This document shows, one piece after another, positions 51,578 through 60,460 of a DNA stretch of 64,000 nt. Source of the DNA: Roseovarius sp. GTDB lineage: Bacteria; Pseudomonadota; Alphaproteobacteria; Rhodobacterales; Rhodobacteraceae. Each line of letters starts with the position of its first letter. Position 1 is the first letter of the stretch. The stretch is from positions 1 to 64,000 of the forward strand of contig JARGOC010000002.1 in NCBI GenBank assembly GCA_029212365.1, read 5' to 3'. The position numbers and the translations under genes are program-made. The notes beneath the pieces were generated by a model that saw nothing but the letters and a program-made list of their open reading frames with translations, was not told the DNA's origin and did no database searches.

Positions 51578-53458
51578 ATGACGCAGACCGAAAGTAACGC
51601 ACATTTTCCTAATCTGTTCTCGCCGTTGCGTATCGGCAATCTAGAGGTTCCCAATCGGTTTGTTGTTCCTGCTTTGACGACAAACTTCGCCGAAGAAAAC
51701 GGTGATGTCGGTGACCGCCTTATCGATTATCTTGAGGCGCGAGCGGCGGGTGGTTTCGGTTTGGTCGTGACTGAAAACCTGGGTGTGCATGCGTCCGGCC
51801 GGGTGATGCCCCGCATGGGTATGGCGGATACAGATGAGCGTATTGTGCATCTGGCGCGTCTTGCTAAGGCCGTAAAAAGCCACGGCGCGCTTCTTTTTGG
51901 CCAGATCAGTCATGCGGGCCGTCAAACACGCAGCAAGATCACGGGCCAACCATTGCTGGCTCCATCACCGGTTCCTTGTCCGCTCAATCGGGAAATGCCG
52001 CTTGAGCTGACTGAAGAGCAGATCGAAATGTTGGTGGAGGCCTTTGCCTCCGCCGCGTTCAGGCTGCAACAGGCAGGGTTTGACGGGGTCGAAATTCACG
52101 GCGCCCATGGTTATCTGGTAGCCGCGTTTCTGTCGAACTACGCCAATAAGCGTCAAGATGACTTTGGCGGAAGTCTTGAGAATCGGATGCGGTTCTTGTT
52201 GAGCATTATTGCCCTCATCCGCCAAAAATGCGGGCCTGATTTCCCCATTTGCGTCCGTCTCAGTGTGGAGGAGTTCGTGACCGATGGGCTGACCTCAGAC
52301 GAGACCTGCGAGATCGCAAGCGCCCTTGAGGCTGCGGGCGTTCAGGCTATTTCGGCGTCAGTCGGAACTTACGAATCCTTCAATCGCTTGTCGATGATTA
52401 CCGGCGAGGAAGAAGGGCGCTGGTTGCCGCTTGCGCGTCGGGTCAAACAAGCGGTTTCGATCCCGGTGATGGGCGTCGGTCGATTGAAGCGCCCCGAGGT
52501 CGCGGAACAGGCGCTGGCGCGTGATGATATGGATTTTGCAGCGTTTGGGCGCGCCTCCTTGGCCGATCCTGACCTGCCTGCTAAGGCGCGCGCTGGTCGT
52601 GAGGACACAACGGTTTTCTGCATCGGCTGCAATATCTGCTTGGGCCGATCCTCGCGCCCGCAATCCATCTGCCCGCTCAATCCCGCGCTCGGAGACGAGG
52701 CGCGCTGGCGATTCATGCCTGCCGAGAAACCGCTAAATCTGCGTGTCGAGGGCAGCTCTTTGGCCAGCCTGACAGCGGCCTGGGTCGCTGCGGAGCGTGG
52801 GCATACCGTAGACCTGATGGCTCGCCCTGAGGCATTTGGTGGAATGCAGAGCTGGCGCGCCAGGGTGCCGGGAATGCAAGAATACAGTGAAGCAATTGAG
52901 GCCGCATGGCTTCGTGCCAAAAGCGCAGGTGTGCGTGCCGCCGAGCCAGGCGCCGAATCTGCTGATCTGGTTTGGCGCGAAACCGGAGAGCTTCCGTTAA
53001 GCCCGGAGATCCTTGAAATCCGCCCTGATGCAGTGCCCGCCAGTTCCATTCTTGTTCAGGACAAGCTGGACGAGCAGGATGGAGACTGCGTGGTCTTTGG
53101 CAGTGATGTTGCGACCACCGAAGCTGCGATTCGTCTTGCCTCAGCCGGGCGCAAGACGCGTCTCGTTACGGCGATGCGTGATGTCGCGCATGACGCGCAT
53201 CCGGGCTATCGTGAAGTATCGCGCAACCGGCTTGCAGAGCTTGGCGTTGAAGTTGTCACCCAAGCAGATGACTGGCGGGACAGGCTTGCTGCGGTGGAGC
53301 CAGGGGCGCTGATCATTGCAGGTGAAGTTACGCCGCAGGACGTGACACCTGAGCCTACAGAGAACGCGCGTGCTGACACTGAAATTGTCGATGCTTATGA
53401 GGCCGGAGCCATGACATCTGGCATCTATGCTGCAGCTGATCGCGCGCTTCTATTGTAA
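51578..53458 (+). CDS. NADH:flavin oxidoreductase / 2,4-dienoyl-CoA reductase family protein
   Basis: The 626-residue protein has an old-yellow-enzyme TIM barrel (1 to about 340; IGNLEVPNRFVVPALTT, SHAGRQTRS, GVEIHGAHGYLVAAFLS) binding FMN. Cysteines 348, 351, 354 and 365 follow (CIGCNICLG, SICPLNP), ligands of a [4Fe-4S] cluster with trimethylamine-dehydrogenase-like spacing. The C-terminal third normally has two Rossmann sites with GxGxxG. Here they read VEGSSLASL and VFGSDVATTEA, so FAD and NADPH binding is doubtful. It probably reduces an unsaturated CoA ester or acid in the pathway, taking electrons by another route. It follows the dehydrogenase in one operon. Confidence 0.9.
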   Translation: MTQTESNAHFPNLFSPLRIGNLEVPNRFVVPALTTNFAEENGDVGDRLIDYLEARAAGGFGLVVTENLGVHASGRVMPRMGMADTDERIVHLARLAKAVKSHGALLFGQISHAGRQTRSKITGQPLLAPSPVPCPLNREMPLELTEEQIEMLVEAFASAAFRLQQAGFDGVEIHGAHGYLVAAFLSNYANKRQDDFGGSLENRMRFLLSIIALIRQKCGPDFPICVRLSVEEFVTDGLTSDETCEIASALEAAGVQAISASVGTYESFNRLSMITGEEEGRWLPLARRVKQAVSIPVMGVGRLKRPEVAEQALARDDMDFAAFGRASLADPDLPAKARAGREDTTVFCIGCNICLGRSSRPQSICPLNPALGDEARWRFMPAEKPLNLRVEGSSLASLTAAWVAAERGHTVDLMARPEAFGGMQSWRARVPGMQEYSEAIEAAWLRAKSAGVRAAEPGAESADLVWRETGELPLSPEILEIRPDAVPASSILVQDKLDEQDGDCVVFGSDVATTEAAIRLASAGRKTRLVTAMRDVAHDAHPGYREVSRNRLAELGVEVVTQADDWRDRLAAVEPGALIIAGEVTPQDVTPEPTENARADTEIVDAYEAGAMTSGIYAAADRALLL

Positions 53459-53510
53459 AGTGGCTTGCGTGTTTCGGCGGCAATTTTAGGGCGTGACACG
53501 AGTCAGCAAT

Positions 53511-53569
53511 TTCAATATGCGGAACATCATTTTAAATTTGTTGACAGCGCCACGACAGACCGCTTATCA
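53511..53569 (+). promoter_or_regulatory. Shared IclR-type box, copy 3, with promoter of the atu-like operon
   Basis: TTCAATATGCGGAA (53511-53524) is followed 16 bases later by a perfect -35 box TTGACA (53541-53546) and, after 17 bases, TTATCA (53564-53569). The ATG of the first operon gene is 65 bases downstream. The box ends just before the -35 element, where an IclR protein could activate transcription, or could repress by blocking entry. Confidence 0.6.
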
Positions 53570-53633
53570 AGGTTTTGAATAGAGAAGATGTATCGACGGG
53601 GCGTGCGCCGTCGCAATCAGGACAGGAGGAAGA

Positions 53634-54431
53634 ATGAAAGGTTTTGATTCATTCGAGGGAAAAGTTGCCGTTGTCACCGGAGCAGGCACAGGTTTGGGCC
53701 GGGTCTTCGCGCTGCGATTGGCCGAATTGGGCGCGACCGTCGGTCTGGTAGGGCGTCGGTCCGAACCGTTGGAGGAGACGGCGGCACTTATCAGCGAGAT
53801 CAAAGGGCGCTCTGTGGTTATGCCGTTGGATATCCGCGACTATGATGCGGTTGAAAAGGGCTTTGATGATCTTGTCGAAAAGACTGGACGGCTCGACATT
53901 CTGATTAACAACGCCGCTGGTAATTTCATTGCCCGCGCCGAAGACATCACCGCCAACGGCTGGACTGCCGTGGTCGGCATCGTTCTGAACGGATCGTTCT
54001 TTTGTGCACGTGCTGCATCGCGCCACATGCTGCCGCAGCGTTCTGGCAAGATCGTGAACGTGACGGCCAGCTATGCATGGGTTGGTGGCCCCGGCACGGT
54101 CCATTCCGCCTCGGCCAAAGCGGGCTTGATCGCCATGGCTAAAACGCTGGCTGTTGAGTGGGGCGGGCGCAACGTTCAGGTCAATTGCCTGTGTCCGGGC
54201 TTTGTCGACACTGAGCAGTCTCGTGAAAAGCTCTGGCCCGGAGATGAGGCGCGTCAGCACCTTATGGATCGGATTCCTGCCGGCCGTTTCGGCACTTTGG
54301 AAGAAACCGTTGAGGCAGGGATGTATCTGTGCTCGGACGCGGCGAGCTACATGACTGGCGAAGTTCTGACAATCGACGGGGCTGAATGGCTCAACAAAGG
54401 CGCGCTTTTGTTGCCGGACGCGACGCTATGA
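53634..54431 (+). CDS. SDR family oxidoreductase, 2,4-dienoyl-CoA reductase (DECR) type
   Basis: This 265-residue SDR has TGAGTGLG for the nucleotide and Arg41/Arg42 after strand two, which suits NADPH. The catalytic YxxxK is replaced by SASAK (Ser158, Lys162), and the substrate-side motif is INNAAGNFI. Both are hallmarks of DECR-type 2,4-dienoyl-CoA reductases rather than of hydroxyacyl dehydrogenases. It is the first gene of the operon resembling Pseudomonas atu. It should reduce a conjugated double bond during breakdown of a polyunsaturated or isoprenoid acid. The start has AGGAGGAAG upstream. Confidence 0.9.
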   Translation: MKGFDSFEGKVAVVTGAGTGLGRVFALRLAELGATVGLVGRRSEPLEETAALISEIKGRSVVMPLDIRDYDAVEKGFDDLVEKTGRLDILINNAAGNFIARAEDITANGWTAVVGIVLNGSFFCARAASRHMLPQRSGKIVNVTASYAWVGGPGTVHSASAKAGLIAMAKTLAVEWGGRNVQVNCLCPGFVDTEQSREKLWPGDEARQHLMDRIPAGRFGTLEETVEAGMYLCSDAASYMTGEVLTIDGAEWLNKGALLLPDATL

Positions 54432-55171
54432 CCGCGCCAGTTGCTCTTGTCACCGGTGCAAGCCGAAACATTGGCCGGGCCATTGCTCTGACCTTGGCGC
54501 AGGAGGGCTACAAGGTGGCTTGCCTGGCGCGTGACAAGGCGGCTTTGGCTGAAACCATCGCCCAGATCGAAGCGGGCGGTGGCACAGCTACGGCGCATAT
54601 TGGCGATGTGTCCGACGATGCGGCACTTGAGGCCTATGTCGCCGACGCGGTGGCGCTTCATGGTCGCATTGATCTGGTGGTCAATAATGCCGGTGTGATG
54701 CGAGAGGCGCGAACGGAAGACACGGATGCCGCTTCGTTTCGGGCGGTGATGGATATCAATCTGGTGTCGCATTTCTTGCTGGCGCGCGCGGCCTATCCGC
54801 ATCTGCGCGAAAGCAAGGGGTGTGTTGTCAACATTGGTTCAATGTTTGGTGCGCTGGGAGTGGGATCCGCCGCGTCTTATTGCGCCTCAAAGGCCGCAGT
54901 AGAAGGGTTGACCCGTGCGTTGGCCGCCGAATGGGCTACGTCAGAAGTTCGGGTGGTCTGTGTGGCACCGGGGTATGTGCGCAGTGATATTTCGGCGCGC
55001 GTTCTTGATGATCCCAAGCTGTCGCAGCACGTTTTAAAACGCATCCCGCAACGGCGGGTGGGTGAGCCGTCAGAAGTGGCTGATCTTGTCGCCTTCCTGG
55101 CGTCGCCCAAAGCGCGTTTCATCACCGGCGAAACCTATGTTGTCGACGGCGGGCAACGCATGAGCGTTTGA
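54428..55171 (+). CDS. SDR family oxidoreductase (FabG-like)
   Basis: The 247-residue classical SDR has [12 protein letters not shown], Ser138, Tyr151 and Lys155 (YCASK). The nucleotide region LARDKAAL suits NADP(H). The ATG at 54428 overlaps the previous stop by four bases, so translation is coupled. In atu clusters SDRs (AtuB, AtuG) are thought to oxidise terpene alcohols or hydroxyacyl intermediates; here a 3-hydroxyacyl-CoA dehydrogenase role is likely. Confidence 0.92.
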   Translation: MTAPVALVTGASRNIGRAIALTLAQEGYKVACLARDKAALAETIAQIEAGGGTATAHIGDVSDDAALEAYVADAVALHGRIDLVVNNAGVMREARTEDTDAASFRAVMDINLVSHFLLARAAYPHLRESKGCVVNIGSMFGALGVGSAASYCASKAAVEGLTRALAAEWATSEVRVVCVAPGYVRSDISARVLDDPKLSQHVLKRIPQRRVGEPSEVADLVAFLASPKARFITGETYVVDGGQRMSV

Positions 55172-55236
55172 GATAAACACGAGCGGCCCCGTCTTTTACA
55201 GCTTTTGGACGCCGTTTTGGTCGGAGAAAAAGGGAA

Positions 55237-56775
55237 ATGATCATGCCTCAAAACAGGATAGACCGCATCTTGCAGGCCGCCGCTGACGATAGCCGTGACG
55301 CGCCCTTTTTGTTGTTTCAAGATGGCACCTCGGCCAGTTTTGGCGAAGTGTTTGATCGCGCTTCTCGTCTGGCGTCGGTAATTTCCCAAGCGGGTATTTC
55401 TCCGGGGGAGCGGGTGCTTAGCCTGGTTGAAAACAGCCGTGAAGCAGTCGAATTTTTTATTGGATGCGCAGTCGCGGGCACTGTCGGGGTTGCCGTGAAT
55501 TTCCACAGTACGGCGCCTGAAATCGCCGGGCTTATGGATGACTGCAAGCCCACGGGTATCGTCACTCAGGGCATGTATCTTGAGCGGCTTGCAGAGGTTC
55601 CTGCTATTGCCGATCTCAAGCTGCGACTTTTGGCTGACGCCGATGCGCCAAATTGGCAGAATTATCAGCAGGCTGTTGGCGCCGCCGCGCCGCTTCCTGT
55701 TGATCCGGGATTGGACGAAAATGACCCCGCTTTGATGGTTTATAGCTCGGGCACAACCGGGCAGCCAAAGGGGATTTTGCTTTCCCATCATGGCATTGTG
55801 CAAAATGCAAAGGCCATCACCGAGGCTCTGGGCTATCAGTCTGGGGACCGGTCGATGACGCTTTTGCCGCTGTTCTCAAGCTTCGGATTTGCCTTTGATT
55901 TTATGCATGTGGCATTGATGCGAAACAGCACGGTGATCCTCAAGAAATTTGAGGAAGCAACGGCGGTAGAAAGTATCGAACGTTTCGGTGTCACCTTTCT
56001 TGCCGGGGTGCCGACAATGTTTGCCCGTTTGTTCAGTGACGAGGTCGTCGCCGGGCATGATATTTCAAGCCTGCGTTTGATTGATGTGGGTGGTGGGCCG
56101 GTTTCCGTTCGCCTTAAGAAGATGTTGTCGCAGGAATTCGGCATAACCGTGGTGGAAAGCTATGGCCTGACCGAAATATCGCCGGTGGCCAGCGTTCAGA
56201 GAACCAACGATAATTTGGCATCCGATTCCTGTGGACAGCCGCTACCTGGGTTTGAGGTGCGTGCGGTCGGACCGGATGGGAAGGACATGCCGGTCAATGA
56301 GCCGGGTGAGCTCTATTTCCGCTCTGACACCTTTATGTTGGGGTATTGGAACCAACCGGACCTGACGGCCAAAACCATAGTGGATGGGTGGCTGCATACC
56401 GGTGATGTCGGGGTTATCGATGAGGCTGGTGCGATCCGGATTCTCGACCGCACCAAGGATATGATCGTGTCCAACGGGTTCAACGTATTTCCCAAGGAAA
56501 TCGAGAATGTCATCCATGAGATCGAAGACGTCAGAGAATGTGCCGTTGTCGGTATTCCAGACGATATTCGCGGTGAGGTGATCAATGCCTTTGTTGTCCC
56601 AAAGTCGGGCATGACCCCCGACCCTGAGACCATAAACGCCTACTGCCGCGAGAAACTGTCGCGCTACAAAGTACCACGCGTCATTCATGTGATTGACGAG
56701 ATGCCGCTAACAGCCTCGGGCAAGATCCGACGTCATGTATTGCGCGACTCATTGCCGAACACCGCAAAGGATTAA
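55237..56775 (+). CDS. Acyl-CoA synthetase (AMP-dependent ligase; AtuH-like position)
   Basis: The 512-residue ligase has the P-loop [59 protein letters not shown] and Lys in [17 protein letters not shown] lies just before the ATG at 55237; a second ATG at 55243 is possible. It activates the acid in the middle of the atu-like operon and sits where AtuH does functionally. It and the importer at 43929 are probably linked by the shared operator. Confidence 0.92.
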   Translation: MIMPQNRIDRILQAAADDSRDAPFLLFQDGTSASFGEVFDRASRLASVISQAGISPGERVLSLVENSREAVEFFIGCAVAGTVGVAVNFHSTAPEIAGLMDDCKPTGIVTQGMYLERLAEVPAIADLKLRLLADADAPNWQNYQQAVGAAAPLPVDPGLDENDPALMVYSSGTTGQPKGILLSHHGIVQNAKAITEALGYQSGDRSMTLLPLFSSFGFAFDFMHVALMRNSTVILKKFEEATAVESIERFGVTFLAGVPTMFARLFSDEVVAGHDISSLRLIDVGGGPVSVRLKKMLSQEFGITVVESYGLTEISPVASVQRTNDNLASDSCGQPLPGFEVRAVGPDGKDMPVNEPGELYFRSDTFMLGYWNQPDLTAKTIVDGWLHTGDVGVIDEAGAIRILDRTKDMIVSNGFNVFPKEIENVIHEIEDVRECAVVGIPDDIRGEVINAFVVPKSGMTPDPETINAYCREKLSRYKVPRVIHVIDEMPLTASGKIRRHVLRDSLPNTAKD

Positions 56776-56776
56776 A

Positions 56777-57937
56777 ATGGATACCCAGCGCTATTTTCTG
56801 ACCGAAGAACAGATTGTGTTTCATGAAACCGTGAAACGCTTTTGTGATAACCGTATTGCGCCACAGGCTGCTGAGATTGATCGCACTGCTGAGTTTCCGA
56901 CCGAGTTGTTTGCGGAAATGGCTGAGCTGGGATTTCTTGGCGCACCCTATGATCCGGATTATGGTGGGGCTGGGTGCGACGCTGTCATGGTTTGTTTGCT
57001 GCTTGAAGAGGTATCGCGTGCGAGCGGTGCAGTCGGCAGCTCTCTGAATGCCCACATCAGCCTTGCCTCATCGGTCATCGCGGATCATGGCAGCGAGGAT
57101 CATAAGCAAAAGTACCTGACTGCGCTGACCAGCGGGGCCAGCATCGGGGCGTTCGGGCTGACCGAACCATCCGGCGGATCGAACGCAGCGGGCTGCAAGA
57201 GCACGGCACGACGCGATGGCGACGATTATGTTCTGAACGGCACAAAAGCGTTTATCACCAACAGCACTGTCGCCGACATTTTTGTTGTGACCGCCCGGAC
57301 ATCCGAAGGCACCGGATCACGGGGCGTGTCGGCGTTCATCCTTGAAAAGGGAATGCCCGGTTTTTCTGTTGGGCCGCAGGACAAGAAAATGGGGATGAAT
57401 GGTTCTCCTACTGCGATGCTGTTCTTTGATGATGTGCGCGTTCCCGCGCAGAATATGATTGGCACCGAAGGTGAGGGCTTTCGCCAATTCGCCCAGACGC
57501 TTGATCGCGGTCGGGTCAACGTTGCCTCGCTGTCTGTTGGTTTGGCACAAGCCGCCTTCGATGAAGCCGTCAGCTATGCGCAGGAACGTGAGCAGTTTGG
57601 CCGAAAGATCGCAGGTTTTCAGGGCATCCAATGGCCAATCGCAGAAATGGCCGTCGAAATTGAAGCGTCGCGACAGCTGACGCTGAACGCGGCACGCATG
57701 TATGATGCAGGTCTTCCGATCAAAACTGAAGGCGCGATGGCCAAATTTCTTGCCGCCGAAGCCTCGCTCAAGGCTGCGAATGCGTCGGTCGAGATCCACG
57801 GAGGCTACGGCTATATGCGCGACTTCCCGATCGAGCGTATTCTGCGCGATGCGAAAATGTATCAGATCGGTGAAGGCACCAGCCAGATCCAGCGGCTCGT
57901 AATCGCCCGTGAAATTCTTGGCCGTCAAGCACTCTGA
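56777..57937 (+). CDS. Acyl-CoA dehydrogenase (AtuD-like position)
   Basis: The 386-residue enzyme has [20 protein letters not shown], with Asn in the usual GSD place, [35 protein letters not shown] and the catalytic Glu in [30 protein letters not shown] is typical of short-branched-chain and citronellyl-CoA dehydrogenases. The ATG at 56777 follows the ligase stop by one base. In the atu scheme it converts citronellyl-CoA to geranyl-CoA, the substrate of the carboxylase encoded downstream. Confidence 0.93.
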   Translation: MDTQRYFLTEEQIVFHETVKRFCDNRIAPQAAEIDRTAEFPTELFAEMAELGFLGAPYDPDYGGAGCDAVMVCLLLEEVSRASGAVGSSLNAHISLASSVIADHGSEDHKQKYLTALTSGASIGAFGLTEPSGGSNAAGCKSTARRDGDDYVLNGTKAFITNSTVADIFVVTARTSEGTGSRGVSAFILEKGMPGFSVGPQDKKMGMNGSPTAMLFFDDVRVPAQNMIGTEGEGFRQFAQTLDRGRVNVASLSVGLAQAAFDEAVSYAQEREQFGRKIAGFQGIQWPIAEMAVEIEASRQLTLNAARMYDAGLPIKTEGAMAKFLAAEASLKAANASVEIHGGYGYMRDFPIERILRDAKMYQIGEGTSQIQRLVIAREILGRQAL

Positions 57938-57959
57938 CCCAGATATTTAGGATAGAAAA

Positions 57960-58745
57960 ATGACCACACAGGATGTCCTTGTTTCAAAAGATGGCAGCAT
58001 TGCCACCATCACGTTGAACCGCCCAGACAAGCGCAATGCGCAGGGCATTGAATTTGCGCCAAACTTGATGGCGGCGCTTGATGAGGTCGAGGCCGATCCC
58101 GAAATCCGCGTTGCAATCCTGACGGGGAATGGGCCGGTCTTTGGCGGTGGCGGCGATCTCAATGAGATCATGAGCACAGAAGAGACAGACCCTGAATGGG
58201 AGTTTGATCTGGTGCTCGGCTATAACCGGCTGATCTCGCGTATTTATCATTTTGATCGACCAATTATCGCGGCTGTGAATGGTCCTGCTGTGGGCGGCGG
58301 TACCTGCCTTGCCCTGGCTTGTGATTTCGCAATTGCCAGCGACGCGGCGGCTTATCACTTTGCCTTCTCGCGGATTGGTCTTTCGGCAGCGGATATGGGG
58401 GCGCCGACGATGCTGTTGCGCGCGCTTGGCGCGCCGCGGGCGCATTACTACCTGCAAACAGGTGGTGTGATAGATGCCGAACTCGGGCGCGACCTTGGTC
58501 TTTTTGTGGATGTTGTGCCGCCGTCTGAGTTGTTGAACACAGCGAACAAGGCCGCAACCTCGATTGCCAAGCAGTCCCGTCGCGGTAGTACCATCACCAA
58601 AACCGCGCTGCGACGTGGGGCTGAAACGTCCTTTGATGCCAGCCTGGAATACGAGGCTTATCTACAGAGCTTTGCCTTCCGCAGTCGTGAGCACAAAGAA
58701 CGACTGGGTAAATTTCTTGAAAAATCAAATGCCAGTCGCGGCTAG
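57960..58745 (+). CDS. Enoyl-CoA hydratase/isomerase family protein (AtuE-like position)
   Basis: This 261-residue crotonase has FGGGGDLNEIM and GPAVGGGTCL as oxyanion-hole segments. The first catalytic Glu position is Cys (GTCLAL), the second is Phe (FAFSRIG), and the loop is LSAADMGAPTMLLR. AtuE, the isohexenyl-glutaconyl-CoA hydratase of Pseudomonas, also belongs to the crotonase family and acts after the carboxylase. The position before atuA and the carboxylase genes fits that role, although the missing glutamates call for an unusual mechanism. A weak AGGATAG ribosome binding site is upstream. Confidence 0.88.
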   Translation: MTTQDVLVSKDGSIATITLNRPDKRNAQGIEFAPNLMAALDEVEADPEIRVAILTGNGPVFGGGGDLNEIMSTEETDPEWEFDLVLGYNRLISRIYHFDRPIIAAVNGPAVGGGTCLALACDFAIASDAAAYHFAFSRIGLSAADMGAPTMLLRALGAPRAHYYLQTGGVIDAELGRDLGLFVDVVPPSELLNTANKAATSIAKQSRRGSTITKTALRRGAETSFDASLEYEAYLQSFAFRSREHKERLGKFLEKSNASRG

Positions 58746-58767
58746 CCTGGAAAGTGGAGCTGACAAT

Positions 58768-60135
58768 ATGAAAGATGTTATACGTTTGGGTTCTGGGTCA
58801 GGTTTCTGGGGAGATGCCATTGATCCAGCAGAAGAAAGCCTGCGCAAGGGCAAGCTGGATTATCTATGTATGGATTATCTGGCCGAGCTGACTATGGCGC
58901 TGTTGCAGCGCATGAAGATGAAGAATCCGGAGGCCGGATATATCCCCGACCTGATCGACCACATGCGCTCGCTTTTGCCGTTGGCACGTGAATCGGGCAC
59001 ACGCATTATCTGCAACGGCGGTGGCGTAAACCCGCGCGCGGCAGGAGAGCAATTGCGGATTCTGGCTGACGAACTCGGGTTTACCGGCCTGCGCATCGCG
59101 GTTGTCGAAGGTGACGACATGGTCGAGCGGATGGATCAACTGGTTGAGTCCGGGGAATCTCTGATCAACATGGAATCCGGCGAGGACGGTTTTAGCAACC
59201 TGCGCGAGCGGGTCGTGGCGGCCAATGTGTATACCGACAGCTCTGGCATTCGGCAGGCGCTTGCCGAGGGAGCAGATGTGGTGGTGACGGGCCGGGTCTC
59301 GGACAATGCGCTTTATGTTGGCCCCATCATGCACGAATTTGGCTGGAGCCATGACGAAGCCCATGCCGATCTGATTGGATCGGCGATCACAGCAGGGCAT
59401 ATTGTTGAATGTGCTTCGGCGTGCAGTGGTGGCATGTCCTCGTGTTTTGACGAGATGCCACAGATGGGCATGGTGGGCTTTCCCATCGTCGAGTTTTCGC
59501 GCGACGGCTCATTCGTGGTGACCAAGCCCGAAGAGACTGGGGGCAAGGTGAACAGTTTCACGGTCAAGGAACACCTTGTCTATGAAATCGCGGATCCTGC
59601 CAATTACATCATGCCAGACGGCATCGCCGATTTCACGGCTCTCACACTCGAAGATTTAGGCAATGACCGAGTTCGCGTTAGTGGCGTGCGTGGCAAGGGA
59701 GTTCCCGAACGCCTGAAGCTGGTGATCGGCTATCAGGATGGCTGGATCGGAGAGGGAATGGTCATGTTTCCCTGGCCGCGCGCTTATGAGCGTGCCGTAA
59801 AGGCCCGGCAAACCTTGACCGAACGGTTTGAACGTCTGGGGCTTGTGGCTGACGATATCCTCTTTAGCTTTGTTGGCCTTGATACGCTTCATGGCCCGGC
59901 GACCAAAGACACCGAAATCCCCGATTTGAACGAAATCGGCCTGCGCGTTGCGGCCAAAACCAGCTCGCGCAGCGAAGCCGACAAAATCCGTCGTGCCTGT
60001 ACCCAGCTATGGATTATGGGGCCGGGCGGATCGGCATTCGGAACACCTACCAAGCCGCGTCCGGTGGTGGCCGTCTGGCCAACCTTGATCGACCACGCCG
60101 CTGTCACGCAATCTGTAACTCTTCTGGAGGTCTGA
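58768..60135 (+). CDS. atuA: Acyclic terpene utilisation AtuA family protein
   Basis: The 455-residue protein belongs to the AtuA (DUF1446) family, whose gene is required for growth of Pseudomonas on citronellol and geraniol but whose reaction is not established. It starts IRLGSGSGFWGDAIDPAEES, and ICNGGGVNPRA, VVTGRVSDNALYVGP and ASACSGGMSSC are conserved segments. The ATG at 58768 has GTGGAG upstream; longer frames reach into the crotonase gene. It is followed after four bases by a 106-residue gene that matches the C-terminal part of longer AtuA proteins, so the function is split over two chains. Confidence 0.9.
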   Translation: MKDVIRLGSGSGFWGDAIDPAEESLRKGKLDYLCMDYLAELTMALLQRMKMKNPEAGYIPDLIDHMRSLLPLARESGTRIICNGGGVNPRAAGEQLRILADELGFTGLRIAVVEGDDMVERMDQLVESGESLINMESGEDGFSNLRERVVAANVYTDSSGIRQALAEGADVVVTGRVSDNALYVGPIMHEFGWSHDEAHADLIGSAITAGHIVECASACSGGMSSCFDEMPQMGMVGFPIVEFSRDGSFVVTKPEETGGKVNSFTVKEHLVYEIADPANYIMPDGIADFTALTLEDLGNDRVRVSGVRGKGVPERLKLVIGYQDGWIGEGMVMFPWPRAYERAVKARQTLTERFERLGLVADDILFSFVGLDTLHGPATKDTEIPDLNEIGLRVAAKTSSRSEADKIRRACTQLWIMGPGGSAFGTPTKPRPVVAVWPTLIDHAAVTQSVTLLEV

Positions 60136-60139
60136 ACCC

Positions 60140-60460
60140 ATGAGCCGAATTTTGGCCGATATTGCCTATGTCCGCTCGGGTGACAAAGGCGACACCGCAA
60201 CCATTGGCGTCATTGCCCGCACGCCCGAAGATTACCCACGGATCAAGCGCAGCGTTACTGAAGAAAAGGTGCGTGAACTGTTTGGTGACTGGGTGAAAGG
60301 TCGCATTACCATCTTTGAGATGGATAACATTGAATCCGTGGTCGTCTATATGGAGGCCGCATTGGGAGGAGGTGCCACACGCACCCTACGCCTTGATCAG
60401 ACTGGCAAGGCCCTCGGCAATGCCATCCTGCGTTTGCCGGTGGACCGAGACAACGCATGA
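60140..60460 (+). CDS. AtuA-related small protein
   Basis: The 106-residue protein begins ILADIAYVRSGDKGDTATIG, the RSGDKGD motif of the domain that follows DUF1446 in full-length AtuA proteins. It also has VVVYMEAALGGGATRTLRLD. It lies four bases behind the atuA gene and overlaps the carboxylase gene by four bases. It most likely forms a complex with the larger AtuA chain. The biochemical role is unknown. Confidence 0.88.
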   Translation: MSRILADIAYVRSGDKGDTATIGVIARTPEDYPRIKRSVTEEKVRELFGDWVKGRITIFEMDNIESVVVYMEAALGGGATRTLRLDQTGKALGNAILRLPVDRDNA

